From: Guptibacillus hwajinpoensis
GTDB taxonomy: Bacteria; Bacillota; Bacilli; Bacillales; Guptibacillaceae
Direction of reading: 5' to 3'
NCBI RefSeq assembly: GCF_020171785.1
Contig: NZ_JAIVAE010000002.1
Coordinates: 496,001 to 560,000 of the forward strand
Length of the DNA stretch: 64,000 nt
The notes under the pieces were generated by a model. The model was given only the letters and a program-made list of their open reading frames with translations, was not told the DNA's origin and searched no databases. Positions 18,364 through 27,590 of this stretch are shown here, piece by piece (position 1 is the first letter of the stretch; every line of letters begins with the position of its first letter). The translations under genes were made by a program, and so were the position numbers.

Positions 18364-19932
18364 ATGAAGAATTTTGAAGACTTTGCACTATCAAACGAAG
18401 TGAAAAAAGCTGTGCTCGAGCTTGGCTTTAAAGAAGCCACTCCCATCCAGGAAAAAGCTCTTGAACCAATTTTAGAAGGAAGAGATATGATTGGTCAGGC
18501 TCAGACGGGTACAGGGAAAACAGCCGCTTTTGGTATACCTGTGATTGAGAAAGTAAAGAAAATTGGTGGTCCTGAAGCGATCATCTTAACGCCAACACGT
18601 GAGCTTGCGATGCAAGTAGCAATTGAACTGCAGAAGCTTTCAAAATACAAAGGCTTAAATGTTCTCGCAGTATATGGTGGAGAACCAATCTATCATCAAA
18701 TTCGCGCTTTAAAAAGAGGCGTTAACATTGTGGTTGGAACACCGGGCCGCATGCTTGACCATCTGAAGCGTAAGACGCTTCGCACGGATAATATTCATAC
18801 AGCGATTCTTGATGAAGCAGATGAAATGCTTGATATGGGCTTTATTGACGATATTGAATTGATTTTTAAGCAGCTTCCTGTTAAGCGTCAGTCGCTTCTA
18901 TTTTCCGCTACTATTCCTGCACCAATCCGTAAGCTTTCTAGTAAGTATTTGAAAGATCCGATTACCATTTCCGTTTCTAAAGGGGATGTCACCGCTGATA
19001 CAGTGGAGCAAGTGTATTACCGCACGTTCGAAAGTGACAAATTTGATACGCTCTGTCGCGTGATTGAAAGCGAAAATATTCGACTTGGTATTATTTTCAC
19101 TAAGACGAAAAAAGGAGCTGCGCAAGTTACAGAATCATTGAAAAAGCGTGGGTACCGAGCAGAAGAGCTTCATGGTGATCTGACACAGCAACAGCGATCT
19201 AAAGTCATGAATCTCTTTAGACGATCACAAGTGAACTTCCTTGTCGCGACAGATATCGCTGCAAGGGGCATTGATGTGGCACACGTAAGCCACGTTATTA
19301 ACTATGATATCCCTGAGGATCCGGAACGCTATGTCCATCGTATTGGACGCACGGGTCGCGCTGGAAACAAAGGGGTTGCGCTAACGCTTGTAACGCCAAA
19401 GGATATGCGCTTCCTTCAGTCAATTGAATCAAAGATCAAGTTAAACCTTTCAGCTGAGCCTCTCCAAGATGAGACGGTAGATCTTGATAACATCGTTAAA
19501 TCTGTTGAAAAGCAGCTGAAGAAACAGAAAACTGATTCAACGGCTCGAGAAACGGCTGATCTTCTACTTGCAAAATACAACGCTGAAGATCTTGTTCAAG
19601 CTTTCCTTGAAAATGCCATACAAGAGAAGCAAAACACCACGCCTTCTGAATATAACTTCGGTGAAACGGGAGGACAGAACGGAATGGTTCGTTTCTTCTT
19701 GAATGTGGGTCGTAACATTGATCTTCATCCTAAAAAACTGTTAAGTGAGCTTTCAGCTATGGCGGGTGTTGAGACAGAGTCAGTAGGTCGTATTGACATC
19801 TTTGAGAAATTCTCATTCTTTGAAGTGCATGAAGACGTGGCACCGTTCGTCTATGAAGCGCTTCGAGCTGGTGGTGTTGATGGTAAATCAATCCACTTAG
19901 AACCTGCAAAACCACAAAAAAGCAGAGTGTAA
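18364..19932 (+). CDS. DEAD-box RNA helicase with DbpA-type RNA-binding domain
   Basis: A 522-residue ATP-dependent RNA helicase. All core motifs are present: the Q motif ATPIQEKAL, motif I AQTGTGKT, Ia PTRELA, TPGR, II DEAD, III SAT, a HGDLTQQQR region and VI HRIGRTGR. Residues from about 430 on (GMVRFFLNVGRNIDLHPKKL onward) fit the RRM-like DbpA RNA-binding domain, which in DbpA/YxiN targets 23S rRNA. It may act in ribosome assembly or cold adaptation. Its position between cinA and recA, with only 12 nt to cinA, is atypical. Whether it is orthologous to DbpA, CshA or a separate paralogue cannot be settled here. Confidence 0.9.
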   Translation: MKNFEDFALSNEVKKAVLELGFKEATPIQEKALEPILEGRDMIGQAQTGTGKTAAFGIPVIEKVKKIGGPEAIILTPTRELAMQVAIELQKLSKYKGLNVLAVYGGEPIYHQIRALKRGVNIVVGTPGRMLDHLKRKTLRTDNIHTAILDEADEMLDMGFIDDIELIFKQLPVKRQSLLFSATIPAPIRKLSSKYLKDPITISVSKGDVTADTVEQVYYRTFESDKFDTLCRVIESENIRLGIIFTKTKKGAAQVTESLKKRGYRAEELHGDLTQQQRSKVMNLFRRSQVNFLVATDIAARGIDVAHVSHVINYDIPEDPERYVHRIGRTGRAGNKGVALTLVTPKDMRFLQSIESKIKLNLSAEPLQDETVDLDNIVKSVEKQLKKQKTDSTARETADLLLAKYNAEDLVQAFLENAIQEKQNTTPSEYNFGETGGQNGMVRFFLNVGRNIDLHPKKLLSELSAMAGVETESVGRIDIFEKFSFFEVHEDVAPFVYEALRAGGVDGKSIHLEPAKPQKSRV

Positions 19933-19940
19933 AAAATGTG

Positions 19941-19976
19941 ACGATCAGCTCCAATAGGGGGCTGGTCGTTCTTCTT
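19941..19976 (+). terminator. Terminator after the DEAD-box helicase gene
   Basis: ACGATCAGCTCC pairs with GGGGCTGGTCGT (12 bp with two G-T pairs), then TTCTTCTTT. It insulates recA from cinA-helicase transcription. Confidence 0.83.
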
Positions 19977-20034
19977 TCATCTTTCATTCATAGAGCGAAA
20001 GAAAAAGTCAATAGACTCTTGAAATAAAAAAAGA

Positions 20035-20048
20035 CGAATAAATGTTCG
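20035..20048 (+). promoter_or_regulatory. LexA (SOS) box of recA
   Basis: CGAATAAATGTTCG matches the Gram-positive SOS operator CGAAC-N4-GTTCG with one change (T for C in the left arm). It lies 8 bp upstream of the -35 of the recA promoter. Confidence 0.8.
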
Positions 20049-20056
20049 GTTTTCTA

Positions 20057-20085
20057 TTGGCAAATGACCTAAAAAGAGATATGAT
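20057..20085 (+). promoter_or_regulatory. recA promoter (sigma-A type)
   Basis: TTGGCA, a 17-bp spacer and TATGAT. Placed directly after the LexA box and about 34 nt before the recA start codon. Confidence 0.78.
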
Positions 20086-20118
20086 AGTGATAGCTTAATA
20101 ACGAGGAGGAATTCATTC

Positions 20119-21515
20119 GTGAGTGATCGTAAAGCTGCCTTAGATATGGCACTTAGACAAATAGAAAAACAATTCGGTAAAGGTTCAATCATGAAACTCG
20201 GCGAACAAGCTGAGCAAAGAGTCTCTACGGTATCCACTGGTTCACTGGCTCTTGATATTGCTCTTGGTGTAGGAGGGTATCCTAGAGGCCGTGTCATCGA
20301 AGTTTACGGCCCGGAATCTTCTGGTAAAACAACCGTTGCTCTTCATGCCATTGCAGAAGTTCAGCGTAATGGTGGTCAGGCCGCATTTATCGATGCTGAG
20401 CACGCACTTGATCCGGTTTATGCAGAAAAGCTTGGTGTTAACATCGATGAGCTATTGCTTTCTCAACCTGACACAGGAGAACAAGCCCTAGAAATTGCTG
20501 AAGCGCTCGTACGAAGTGGAGCAGTTGATATGGTCGTTGTTGACTCCGTTGCTGCCCTTGTACCAAAGGCTGAAATCGAAGGTGAAATGGGAGATGCACA
20601 CGTTGGTTTGCAGGCGCGTTTAATGTCTCAAGCGCTTCGTAAGCTTTCTGGTGCGATTAATAAATCCAAAACAACCGCGGTCTTTATTAACCAGATCCGT
20701 GAAAAAGTTGGGGTTATGTTCGGAAATCAACGATTAGTTGCTTAATCTTTTTCTATAATCAATTTAAAAAGAAAAGATTAAGGAGTTTACTATGGGTTTC
20801 CCTTGCTAGCGATAGCATGTTAAAAAACCTTGTGAACCTTATTGCCTGAGGGTGTGGCATTAATTATGCTGCTAACGGTGAAGCCCCCCAGTTTATGGGT
20901 AATACCGTGCCAAGCCTCTTTAAGAGGAAGGTGTAGAGACTACCGAAAAGAACTCATATAGGAGTTAACTTAGTAGGGTACGGCAGAAGATAGGCTGCTG
21001 CTGGAAGTGCAAGGCTCTCAATTTATTGAGATGAAGAGATAGTCCACACTATAGAAATGGAAAATCTATAGAAAATGCCAGAAACAACTCCAGGCGGACG
21101 TGCGCTGAAATTCTATTCATCTGTTCGATTAGAAGTTCGTCGTGCTGAGACGCTGAAACAGGGTAATGACATGGTCGGTAACAAAACGCGTATTAAAGTT
21201 GTAAAGAACAAGGTGGCTCCGCCGTTTAAACAGGCAGAAGTCGACATCATGTACGGGGAAGGTATTTCCAAGCAGGGTGAGATCCTTGATATTGGTTCTA
21301 ACCTTGAAATCGTTCAGAAGAGCGGCGCATGGTTCTCATTCGAAGGCGAACGCCTTGGACAGGGTCGCGAAAATGCAAAACAATTCTTGAAAGAAAACCC
21401 GGCAATGGAAGCTGAGATTGAAGGGCGTATTCGCGCTCATCATAATCTTGATGCCGATAAGCAAGTGGATGAAGCGGCTGCAGGTAACGAAACGCTTCTT
21501 CCTGACGAAGAATAA
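20119..21515 (+). CDS. recA: RecA recombinase, split by a group I intron (exons 20119-20727 and 21078-21515)
   Basis: The strand-exchange and SOS-activating ATPase. Exon 1 encodes residues 1-203 and exon 2 the rest, to 348 residues, the normal length. GTG 20119 follows GAGGAGGAA. Exon 1 has Walker [10 protein letters not shown] and [11 protein letters not shown], and ends MFGN. Exon 2 resumes with [15 protein letters not shown], so splicing after Asn203 restores the conserved L2 DNA-binding loop MFGN-PETTPGG exactly. Unspliced RNA would add five codons (QRLVA) and stop, giving a 208-residue truncated protein without L2 completion or C-terminal domain. The ATG at 21075 spans the intron end and is not a real start. 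Confidence 0.95.
20728..21077 (+). ncRNA. Group I self-splicing intron in recA, no ORF
   Basis: 350 nt. The exon ends in U (20727) and the intron ends in G (21077), as group I chemistry requires. The internal guide GTTTCC (20796-20801) pairs with exon bases GGAAAT (20722-20727), with the G-U pair at the splice site. P7 is formed by GACTA (20938-20942, in GTGTAGAGACTA) and TAGTC (21040-21044, in AAGAGATAGTCC), the classic R and S elements. P8 is CTCAA/TTGAG (21016-21030) and P9 is CTATAG/CTATAG (21049-21072). An extra hairpin TTAATCTTTT/AAAAGATTAA lies in the P1 loop. No homing-endonuclease ORF fits inside. The subgroup looks IA-like, but this is not proved. Group I introns in Bacillus recA have been described before (B. 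anthracis). Confidence 0.93.
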
Positions 21516-21523
21516 AAGCTTTG

Positions 21524-21554
21524 AAAAAGCCGGTCACTAAGACCGGCTTTTTCT
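21524..21554 (+). terminator. Terminator after recA
   Basis: AAAAGCCGGTC pairs with GACCGGCTTTT around ACTAA, then T residues. From here to the rny promoter (21555-21720) I see nothing that looks coding; pbpX, which follows recA in B. subtilis, is absent. Confidence 0.9.
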
Positions 21555-21720
21555 CTAACTACATAGTGTTTGTCTACTAGTCTTCTCACTATAGAACTTA
21601 CTGGATTTCCATGATCAGGCAGTGAATGACCATTCAATTACAAAGTTATCACGAGAAGTTTAAGGCGTAAAAATGAGCTAGAAAGAGATATTTAAAGGGA
21701 TTTTGCCTCTATGTGCTCTC

Positions 21721-21749
21721 TTGACAAGCTTTACGCTGAAAGATACAAT
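21721..21749 (+). promoter_or_regulatory. Strong sigma-A promoter of rny
   Basis: A perfect TTGACA, a 17-bp spacer and TACAAT. It leaves a leader of about 135 nt before rny that is very AT-rich, with short self-complementary stretches (TTAATTGTATAATTATAA) but no recognised riboswitch. Confidence 0.8.
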
Positions 21750-21892
21750 ATTAATTGTATAATTATAATTTTCTAGTAAAATTATACTTTACTCTTAAAA
21801 GATGACATGTGCTGGATTGAAATCTTGCAAGTGGTACTAAGAATTAACATGACAGCAAACCAACAAGTTGATAGCAGGAGGAGGTGAGTTCG

Positions 21893-23455
21893 ATGGATAT
21901 AGTGATCATCATCTCCACTATGCTGGTCTCTGCAGTAGTCGGAGCAGTTGTTGGATTTCTTGTTCGCAAAACGATTGCTGAAGCGAAAATCTCCAGTGCA
22001 GAAATGGAAGCGCAACGGATTATCAAAGAGGGTAAAAACGACGCTGAAGCTTTGAAAAAGGAAGCTATGCTTGAAGCGAAGGACGAGAATCATAACCTTC
22101 GTGTTGAAGCTGAGCGTGAAATTCGTGAACGCAGAAATGAGTTACAAAAACAAGAGAATCGTTTGGTACAAAAAGAAGAGGTCCTTGATCGTAAAAGTGA
22201 GACTCTTGACAAAAAAGAGGATTCCCTCGAAAGAAGAGAGGACTCTCTCACCAAAAAACAACGACAAATTGAAGAGATGGAAGGCAAAGTGGAGGAGTTG
22301 CTCCAAGAGCAACAACACGAGCTTCAGCGAATTTCCGGTTTAACAAGGGAAGAAGCGAAGCAAATCATCTTCCGTGAAAGCGAGCAGGAACTTGAGCATG
22401 AGCTTGCGCAGATGGTGAAAGAGCGCGAGAACTTTGCGAAAGAAGAAGCTGATAAGAAAGCGAGAGAAGTATTGTCGCTTGCGATTCAGCGCTGTGCAGC
22501 GGATCATGTTGCAGAAACGACGGTTTCCGTTGTTAACCTGCCTAATGATGAGATGAAAGGTCGAATCATCGGTCGTGAAGGCCGAAACATTCGAACTCTT
22601 GAAACGCTAACGGGGATTGACCTCATTATCGATGATACACCTGAGGCAGTTATTTTGTCCGGTTTTGATCCGATTCGAAGAGAGATTGCTCGTAATGCCC
22701 TGGATAAACTCGTACAGGATGGAAGAATTCACCCTGCACGAATTGAAGAAATGGTTGAGAAATCACGCAGGGAAGTGGATGAATACATTCGCGAAGTGGG
22801 AGAACAATCCACATTTGAAATTGGAGTTCACGGACTCCACCCAGATCTAATTAAGATTTTGGGCCGATTGAAGTTCCGTACAAGTTATGGACAGAATGTC
22901 TTGAAGCACTCTATGGAAGTAGCTTATCTAACCGGTCTAATGGCCGCAGAGCTTGGAGAAGATGTACAGCTTGCACGTCGCGCTGGTCTCCTTCACGATC
23001 TCGGTAAAGCAATTGACCACGAAGTTGAAGGTAGCCATGTTGAAATCGGCGTTGAGCTTGCAACGAAGTATAAAGAGCATCCGGTTGTTATTAATGCAAT
23101 CGCATCTCACCATGGTGATACGGAAGCAACATCAGTAATCTCCACGCTTGTGGCAGCAGCAGACGCTCTATCAGCTGCACGTCCAGGAGCGCGTCGTGAA
23201 ACGCTTGAGACGTACATTCGTCGTCTTGAGAAGCTTGAAGAAATTTCTGAGTCGTTTGAAGGCGTTGAGAAATCATTCGCTATTCAAGCAGGTCGAGAAA
23301 TTCGGATTATGGTAAAACCTGATCTAGTCGATGACGTTTCATCGTATCGTCTTGCACGAGAGATTACAAAGAAAATCGAAAATGAACTGGACTACCCTGG
23401 GCACATTAAGGTCACGGTCATCCGTGAAACAAGGGCAGTTGAGTATGCAAAATAA
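21893..23455 (+). CDS. rny: Ribonuclease Y
   Basis: Membrane-anchored endoribonuclease that initiates mRNA decay. The 520 residues match the family length. They comprise an N-terminal membrane helix (residues 2-25), a long charged coiled coil to about 200 ([19 protein letters not shown]), a KH domain with [10 protein letters not shown], and an HD domain with the catalytic HD pair in [13 protein letters not shown] 21893 follows AGGAGGAGGTGA; a GTG nine nt upstream overlaps that site and is rejected. ymdB follows, as in B. subtilis. Confidence 0.96.
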   Translation: MDIVIIISTMLVSAVVGAVVGFLVRKTIAEAKISSAEMEAQRIIKEGKNDAEALKKEAMLEAKDENHNLRVEAEREIRERRNELQKQENRLVQKEEVLDRKSETLDKKEDSLERREDSLTKKQRQIEEMEGKVEELLQEQQHELQRISGLTREEAKQIIFRESEQELEHELAQMVKERENFAKEEADKKAREVLSLAIQRCAADHVAETTVSVVNLPNDEMKGRIIGREGRNIRTLETLTGIDLIIDDTPEAVILSGFDPIRREIARNALDKLVQDGRIHPARIEEMVEKSRREVDEYIREVGEQSTFEIGVHGLHPDLIKILGRLKFRTSYGQNVLKHSMEVAYLTGLMAAELGEDVQLARRAGLLHDLGKAIDHEVEGSHVEIGVELATKYKEHPVVINAIASHHGDTEATSVISTLVAAADALSAARPGARRETLETYIRRLEKLEEISESFEGVEKSFAIQAGREIRIMVKPDLVDDVSSYRLAREITKKIENELDYPGHIKVTVIRETRAVEYAK

Positions 23456-23484
23456 AGCGATGCCGCGCGCATCGCTTTATTTAA
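23450..23484 (+). terminator. Weak terminator after rny
   Basis: ATAAAGCGATG pairs with CATCGCTTTAT around CCGCGCG; the T tail is interrupted (TTAATTT). The left arm overlaps the rny stop. Confidence 0.65.
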
Positions 23485-23560
23485 TTTCACCAAAAACTTA
23501 CGAACGATACTTTCTTTTGATAAACTGATAAAGACTGAAAAAAGAGATTGGAGCATTCAT

Positions 23561-24355
23561 ATGAAGATTTTATTTATTGGAGACGTTGTCGGGTCCCCGG
23601 GACGCAATATGGTTTCAACTTATTTACCTCGCTTAAAGAAAAAGTATAAACCTACCTTTACGATTGTAAATGGAGAGAATGCTGCAAGTGGGCGCGGCAT
23701 TACAGAGAAAATTTATCGTGGCTTCCTTGAGTCAGGTGCTCAAGTCATTACAATGGGGAACCATACGTGGGATAACCGGGAGATTTTTGAATTTATTGAT
23801 CGAGCTCCGAAACTCGTCAGACCTGCAAATTATCCAGAAGGAACACCTGGTAATGGATCAACGATTGTAAATATAAATGGCATTGAAGTTGGCGTCATTA
23901 ACCTCCAAGGTCGAACGTTTCTTCCTGCAATGGATGATCCCTTCCGTAAAGCGGATGAACTGATTGAAGAAATGAGAGAAAGGACACCGGTTATCTTTGT
24001 TGATTTTCATGCAGAAACAACAAGTGAAAAACAAGCGATGGGCTGGTACCTTGATGGAAGAGTAACTGCGGTTGTTGGAACGCACACTCATGTGCAAACG
24101 GCTGATGAGCGTATTTTACCTGGCGGAACAGCTTACTTAACAGATGCAGGGATGACGGGACCTTACGATGGCATTCTAGGTATGGAGCGAGAAGCTGTTA
24201 TCAATAAGTTCCTGACAACGATGCCTGTGAGGTTTGAAGTAACGAAAGGGCGGGAACAACTTAGTGGGGTCTTTTTAACACTAGATCCAAAAACTGGTAA
24301 GGCCACTAAGATTGAACGGATTGCCATTAACGACGACCATCCATTCTATGATTAA
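23561..24355 (+). CDS. ymdB: YmdB-type metallophosphoesterase
   Basis: A 264-residue dimetal phosphodiesterase. In B. subtilis YmdB hydrolyses 2',3'-cyclic nucleotides and affects RNase Y-linked mRNA turnover and the choice between biofilm and motility. Metal ligands are visible in FIGDVVGSPGR (residues 4-14), NGENAASGRG, MGNHTWDN and GTHTHVQTAD. The ribosome binding site is only modest (AGAGATTGGAG). Its position between rny and spoVS is conserved in Bacillales. Confidence 0.93.
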   Translation: MKILFIGDVVGSPGRNMVSTYLPRLKKKYKPTFTIVNGENAASGRGITEKIYRGFLESGAQVITMGNHTWDNREIFEFIDRAPKLVRPANYPEGTPGNGSTIVNINGIEVGVINLQGRTFLPAMDDPFRKADELIEEMRERTPVIFVDFHAETTSEKQAMGWYLDGRVTAVVGTHTHVQTADERILPGGTAYLTDAGMTGPYDGILGMEREAVINKFLTTMPVRFEVTKGREQLSGVFLTLDPKTGKATKIERIAINDDHPFYD

Positions 24356-24383
24356 AGAACGTTTGGAAAAAATGGCGGAAACA

Positions 24384-24413
24384 GCAGGAATACAAGCTTC
24401 TTACAAGGAATAT
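24384..24413 (+). promoter_or_regulatory. Sigma-H promoter of spoVS
   Basis: GCAGGAATA matches the sigma-H -35 pattern RnAGGAwWW. A 12-bp spacer and AAGGAATAT, matching the -10 pattern RnnGAATww at all fixed positions, follow. spoVS is a known sigma-H gene in B. subtilis, and the element sits 44 nt before the start codon. Confidence 0.82.
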
Positions 24414-24456
24414 AGTCTAGAGTGGTAATGGATGATCAAATTAAGGAGGGGCTATA

Positions 24457-24717
24457 ATGGATATATTAAAAGTTTCAGCAAAATCCAATCCTAATTCTGT
24501 AGCTGGTGCACTTGCGGGCGTCCTTCGGGAACGCGGAAATGCCGAGATTCAAGCGATTGGAGCAGGTGCACTAAATCAGGCTGTGAAGGCAGTAGCCATC
24601 GCAAGAGGGTTTGTAGCACCTAGTGGCGTTGACCTCATTTGTATCCCTGCTTTCACCGATATACTAATTGATGGTGAAGAGCGTACCGCAATTAAGCTAA
24701 TTGTAGAGCCTCGCTAA
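24457..24717 (+). CDS. spoVS: Stage V sporulation protein S
   Basis: An 86-residue, highly conserved Alba-like protein needed for septation control and coat assembly at stage V. The sequence MDILKVSAKSNPNSVAGALA and the C-terminal KLIVEPR are nearly invariant in Bacillales. The ribosome binding site is AAGGAGGGG. It has its own sigma-H promoter and terminator, so it is expressed as a single-gene unit at the onset of sporulation. Confidence 0.95.
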   Translation: MDILKVSAKSNPNSVAGALAGVLRERGNAEIQAIGAGALNQAVKAVAIARGFVAPSGVDLICIPAFTDILIDGEERTAIKLIVEPR

Positions 24718-24730
24718 ATAGTTCCGTCAG

Positions 24731-24763
24731 AAAAACCTGTTTGTTTTTACAAACAGGTTTTTT
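24731..24763 (+). terminator. Terminator after spoVS
   Basis: AAAACCTGTTTGT pairs with ACAAACAGGTTTT; a strong 13-bp stem with a T tail. Confidence 0.92.
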
Positions 24764-24805
24764 ATACTTTTATTTGAACCATAGGAAGCATGAAGGAGGA
24801 TCATC

Positions 24806-25729
24806 ATGAATATAGTAGATGCACATTGTGATGTGCTATGTAAAATGTGGCTTAACCCTTCTCTCTCATTTGAGAATGGTCAAAGTCTTCATACAAATCT
24901 TGAACAAATGAGGGAAGCGGGAGCAAAGCTACAGCTCTTTGCGATTTACGTTCCAGAAAGCGTACCAGATTCCGCTAAATTTGATTGTGCGCTAGAGATG
25001 GTGGATATTTTCCATGAGAAAATTGTAAAACCTTATGATGACGTCATCGCAGTCTATTCGAAAAAAGAAGCAGAGCAACTTCCTAAAGGGAAAATAGGTG
25101 TGATGCTAACACTAGAGGGTGTGGATGCAATTGGAAGAGAAGCAACTAGACTAAAAACGCTGATCAGACTTGGCGTGCGATCCGTTGGTTTAACATGGAA
25201 CTATGGGAATGCAACGGCTGACGGGATCCTTGAATCGCGCGGTGCAGGATTAACCGATTTTGGTAGAAGCGTTGTTGATTTACATAACCAGCATCGGATT
25301 TGGACAGATGTTTCCCATCTTTCTGTACGGGCCTTCTGGGACGTCGTCGAACATGGACGTTATGTTATCGCAAGTCATTCTAACGCAAAAGCCATTTGCA
25401 CGCATCCAAGGAACCTTGATAACCAGCAGTTAACGTCTTTAATCGAAAAGAATGCCTTAATCGGCGTTACTTTTGTACCAAAGTTTTTGCGCAATGACCG
25501 CAATGCTAGTGTTTCGGATATTATCCATCATATTGAACACATTTGTAGCCTCGGGGGTGCGGAAAATATAGGGCTTGGCTCTGATTTTGATGGGATTGAT
25601 CAAGTGCCGAAAGATCTAACATGTTACAGCGACTATCCTCGACTTATTGAGGAGCTACATCGCTATTACAATGACGACCAGGTAAAGGGCTTTTTAAGTG
25701 AAAATTTGATTGCTAGAATCCCTAGTTAA
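24806..25729 (+). CDS. Membrane dipeptidase (peptidase family M19)
   Basis: A 307-residue zinc dipeptidase of the renal-dipeptidase family. The HxD metal pair is seen in VDAHCDVLCK (residues 4-13), further ligands in VIASHSNAKAIC, and the terminal metal/substrate motif in GLGSDFDGID. No signal peptide is present, so despite the family name the enzyme is probably cytosolic. The ribosome binding site AAGGAGG lies six nt before the ATG. Family M19 genes commonly lie between spoVS and the oxidoreductase pair in Bacillaceae. The substrate, an L-Xaa-D/L-Xaa dipeptide, is not specified by the sequence. Confidence 0.88.
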   Translation: MNIVDAHCDVLCKMWLNPSLSFENGQSLHTNLEQMREAGAKLQLFAIYVPESVPDSAKFDCALEMVDIFHEKIVKPYDDVIAVYSKKEAEQLPKGKIGVMLTLEGVDAIGREATRLKTLIRLGVRSVGLTWNYGNATADGILESRGAGLTDFGRSVVDLHNQHRIWTDVSHLSVRAFWDVVEHGRYVIASHSNAKAICTHPRNLDNQQLTSLIEKNALIGVTFVPKFLRNDRNASVSDIIHHIEHICSLGGAENIGLGSDFDGIDQVPKDLTCYSDYPRLIEELHRYYNDDQVKGFLSENLIARIPS

Positions 25730-25838
25730 GTAAGAATTTAGGAATTGTCAGTTTTAAGAGCAGGGAATTATCATCCTATTTCGAACTAGTAATATAAGCA
25801 AGCGGTTTCAGGTACTAGATTAGAAAGGGTGGGACGTT

Positions 25839-27590
25839 ATGATCGAACAACTTTCGTGGAAAGTTGGAGGACAGCAGGGTGAAGGAATAGACAGTACAGG
25901 AGAAATATTTGCAATCGCATTAAATCGACTTGGCTACTATTTATACGGTTACCGGCATTTCTCGTCCCGTATTAAAGGCGGGCATACGAATAATAAAATT
26001 CGGGTTAGCACGAAAGAAGTTCGAGCGGTTTCAGATGACCTCGACATGCTGATTGCGTTTGATCAAGAAACGATCGACGTCAATGCGCATGAACTTCATA
26101 GTAGAGGAATCATTATAGCCGATGCCAAATTTAAACCAGTTAAGCCTGATCATTGCCAGGCGACACTTGTTATCATTCCCTTTACTGAAATCGCGACTGA
26201 ACTAGGCACTTCTTTAATGAAAAACATGGTAGCAATCGGTGCTACGAGTGCTGCTCTTGGTATAGACACTGCAACGTATCAAGCCGTTGTAGAAGAAATT
26301 TTTGGCCGAAAAGGCGAAAAGGTCGTCAACAATAACATGGAAGCTATTCAGCGTGGTGCCGATGCTTATACAGCTTCTGCTGGGGAAAGTGTCCAAACGC
26401 TTTCTCTTAAAAAAGCAGATGGGAAAAATCGCCTGTTCATGATTGGCAATGATGCGATTGCACTAGGGGCGCTTGCAGGTGGAGCAAGGTTAATGGCAGC
26501 TTACCCAATCACCCCAGCATCAGAAATCATGGAATACTTAATTAAGAAGCTTCCGGAATTTGGTGGCACCGTTGTGCAAACAGAGGATGAAATCGCTGCG
26601 GCAACGATGGCCATAGGTTCAAACTATGCGGGGGTTAGAACGTTAACAGCTTCGGCTGGACCGGGGTTATCGCTCATGATGGAAGCTATTGGGTTATCTG
26701 GTATTACCGAAACGCCGCTCGTCATTGTCGACACTCAGCGCGGTGGGCCAAGTACTGGACTTCCAACAAAGCAGGAGCAGTCAGATTTGCTGGCGATGAT
26801 TTACGGCACGCATGGGGAGATTCCTAAGATTGTCATTGCGCCGAGTACCGTTGAGGAAGCATTCTATGATGCGATTGAAGCGTTTAATCTCGCAGAGGAA
26901 TATCAGTGTCCCGTTATTTTACTCTCAGATCTTCAATTATCTCTTGGCAAGCAATCCGTTGAGCCGCTCGATTACAATAAAATCAACATTCGAAGGGGTA
27001 AGCTGAACGATCAAGAAATCGCTGAAAGAGAAGATAAGTCGTACTATAAACGTTTTGAACTTACGGATGATGGCGTTTCAAATCGTGTCATTCCAGGGAC
27101 GAAAAATGGTATTTTTCACGTAACCGGTGTTGAGCACGATGAAACAGGTAAACCGTCAGAAGTTCCGCAAAACCGAAAAGATCAGATGGAGAAAAGACTT
27201 CGTAAAATTCAAAACATCTCCTTTCAAAATCCGATTTATACAGTAGCGCCGCATGAAGCGCCCGATTTGCTGCTAATTGGTTTTAACTCGACGAGAGGAA
27301 GTATCGAAGAAGTTATCCCAAGACTTGAAGCGGATGGCTTAAAAGTCAATCATGCTCAAATTCGTCTTGTACATCCATTTCCAGCAGATGAGCTTAAGCC
27401 ATTGTTACAAGCGGCGAAGAAAGTGATTGTGGTTGAACACAATGCAACGGGCCAGCTGGCAAGTCTCGTGAAAATGAACGCAGGCTACGGTGAAAAGATT
27501 GAAAGTATATTAAAATACGACGGCAATCCATTCTTACCAGGTGATATCCATCAACAATGTAAGGAGATGTTCGCGAATGGCCACATTTAA
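25839..27590 (+). CDS. korA: 2-oxoacid:ferredoxin oxidoreductase, fused gamma-alpha subunit
   Basis: A 583-residue subunit of a two-subunit CoA-dependent 2-oxoacid dehydrogenase. Residues 1-190 are the gamma-type domain (WKVGGQQGEGIDSTGEIFA) and the remainder the alpha-type pyrimidine-binding domain (AAYPITPASEIMEYL, QTEDEIAA, RGGPSTGLPTKQEQSD). Such fusions usually act on 2-oxoglutarate or pyruvate with ferredoxin as acceptor. It overlaps the beta-subunit gene by 14 nt. The name follows common usage for Bacillus; the substrate is not proven. Confidence 0.9.
   Translation: MIEQLSWKVGGQQGEGIDSTGEIFAIALNRLGYYLYGYRHFSSRIKGGHTNNKIRVSTKEVRAVSDDLDMLIAFDQETIDVNAHELHSRGIIIADAKFKPVKPDHCQATLVIIPFTEIATELGTSLMKNMVAIGATSAALGIDTATYQAVVEEIFGRKGEKVVNNNMEAIQRGADAYTASAGESVQTLSLKKADGKNRLFMIGNDAIALGALAGGARLMAAYPITPASEIMEYLIKKLPEFGGTVVQTEDEIAAATMAIGSNYAGVRTLTASAGPGLSLMMEAIGLSGITETPLVIVDTQRGGPSTGLPTKQEQSDLLAMIYGTHGEIPKIVIAPSTVEEAFYDAIEAFNLAEEYQCPVILLSDLQLSLGKQSVEPLDYNKINIRRGKLNDQEIAEREDKSYYKRFELTDDGVSNRVIPGTKNGIFHVTGVEHDETGKPSEVPQNRKDQMEKRLRKIQNISFQNPIYTVAPHEAPDLLLIGFNSTRGSIEEVIPRLEADGLKVNHAQIRLVHPFPADELKPLLQAAKKVIVVEHNATGQLASLVKMNAGYGEKIESILKYDGNPFLPGDIHQQCKEMFANGHI

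Noticed and set aside
21075-21515. Separate 146-codon gene starting at ATG 21075
   Set aside because: It is recA exon 2; the ATG spans the intron end and there is no ribosome binding site.
24348-24428. 26-codon ORF overlapping the ymdB stop and the sigma-H promoter of spoVS
   Set aside because: It has no ribosome binding site and its sequence is explained by the promoter; chance frame.
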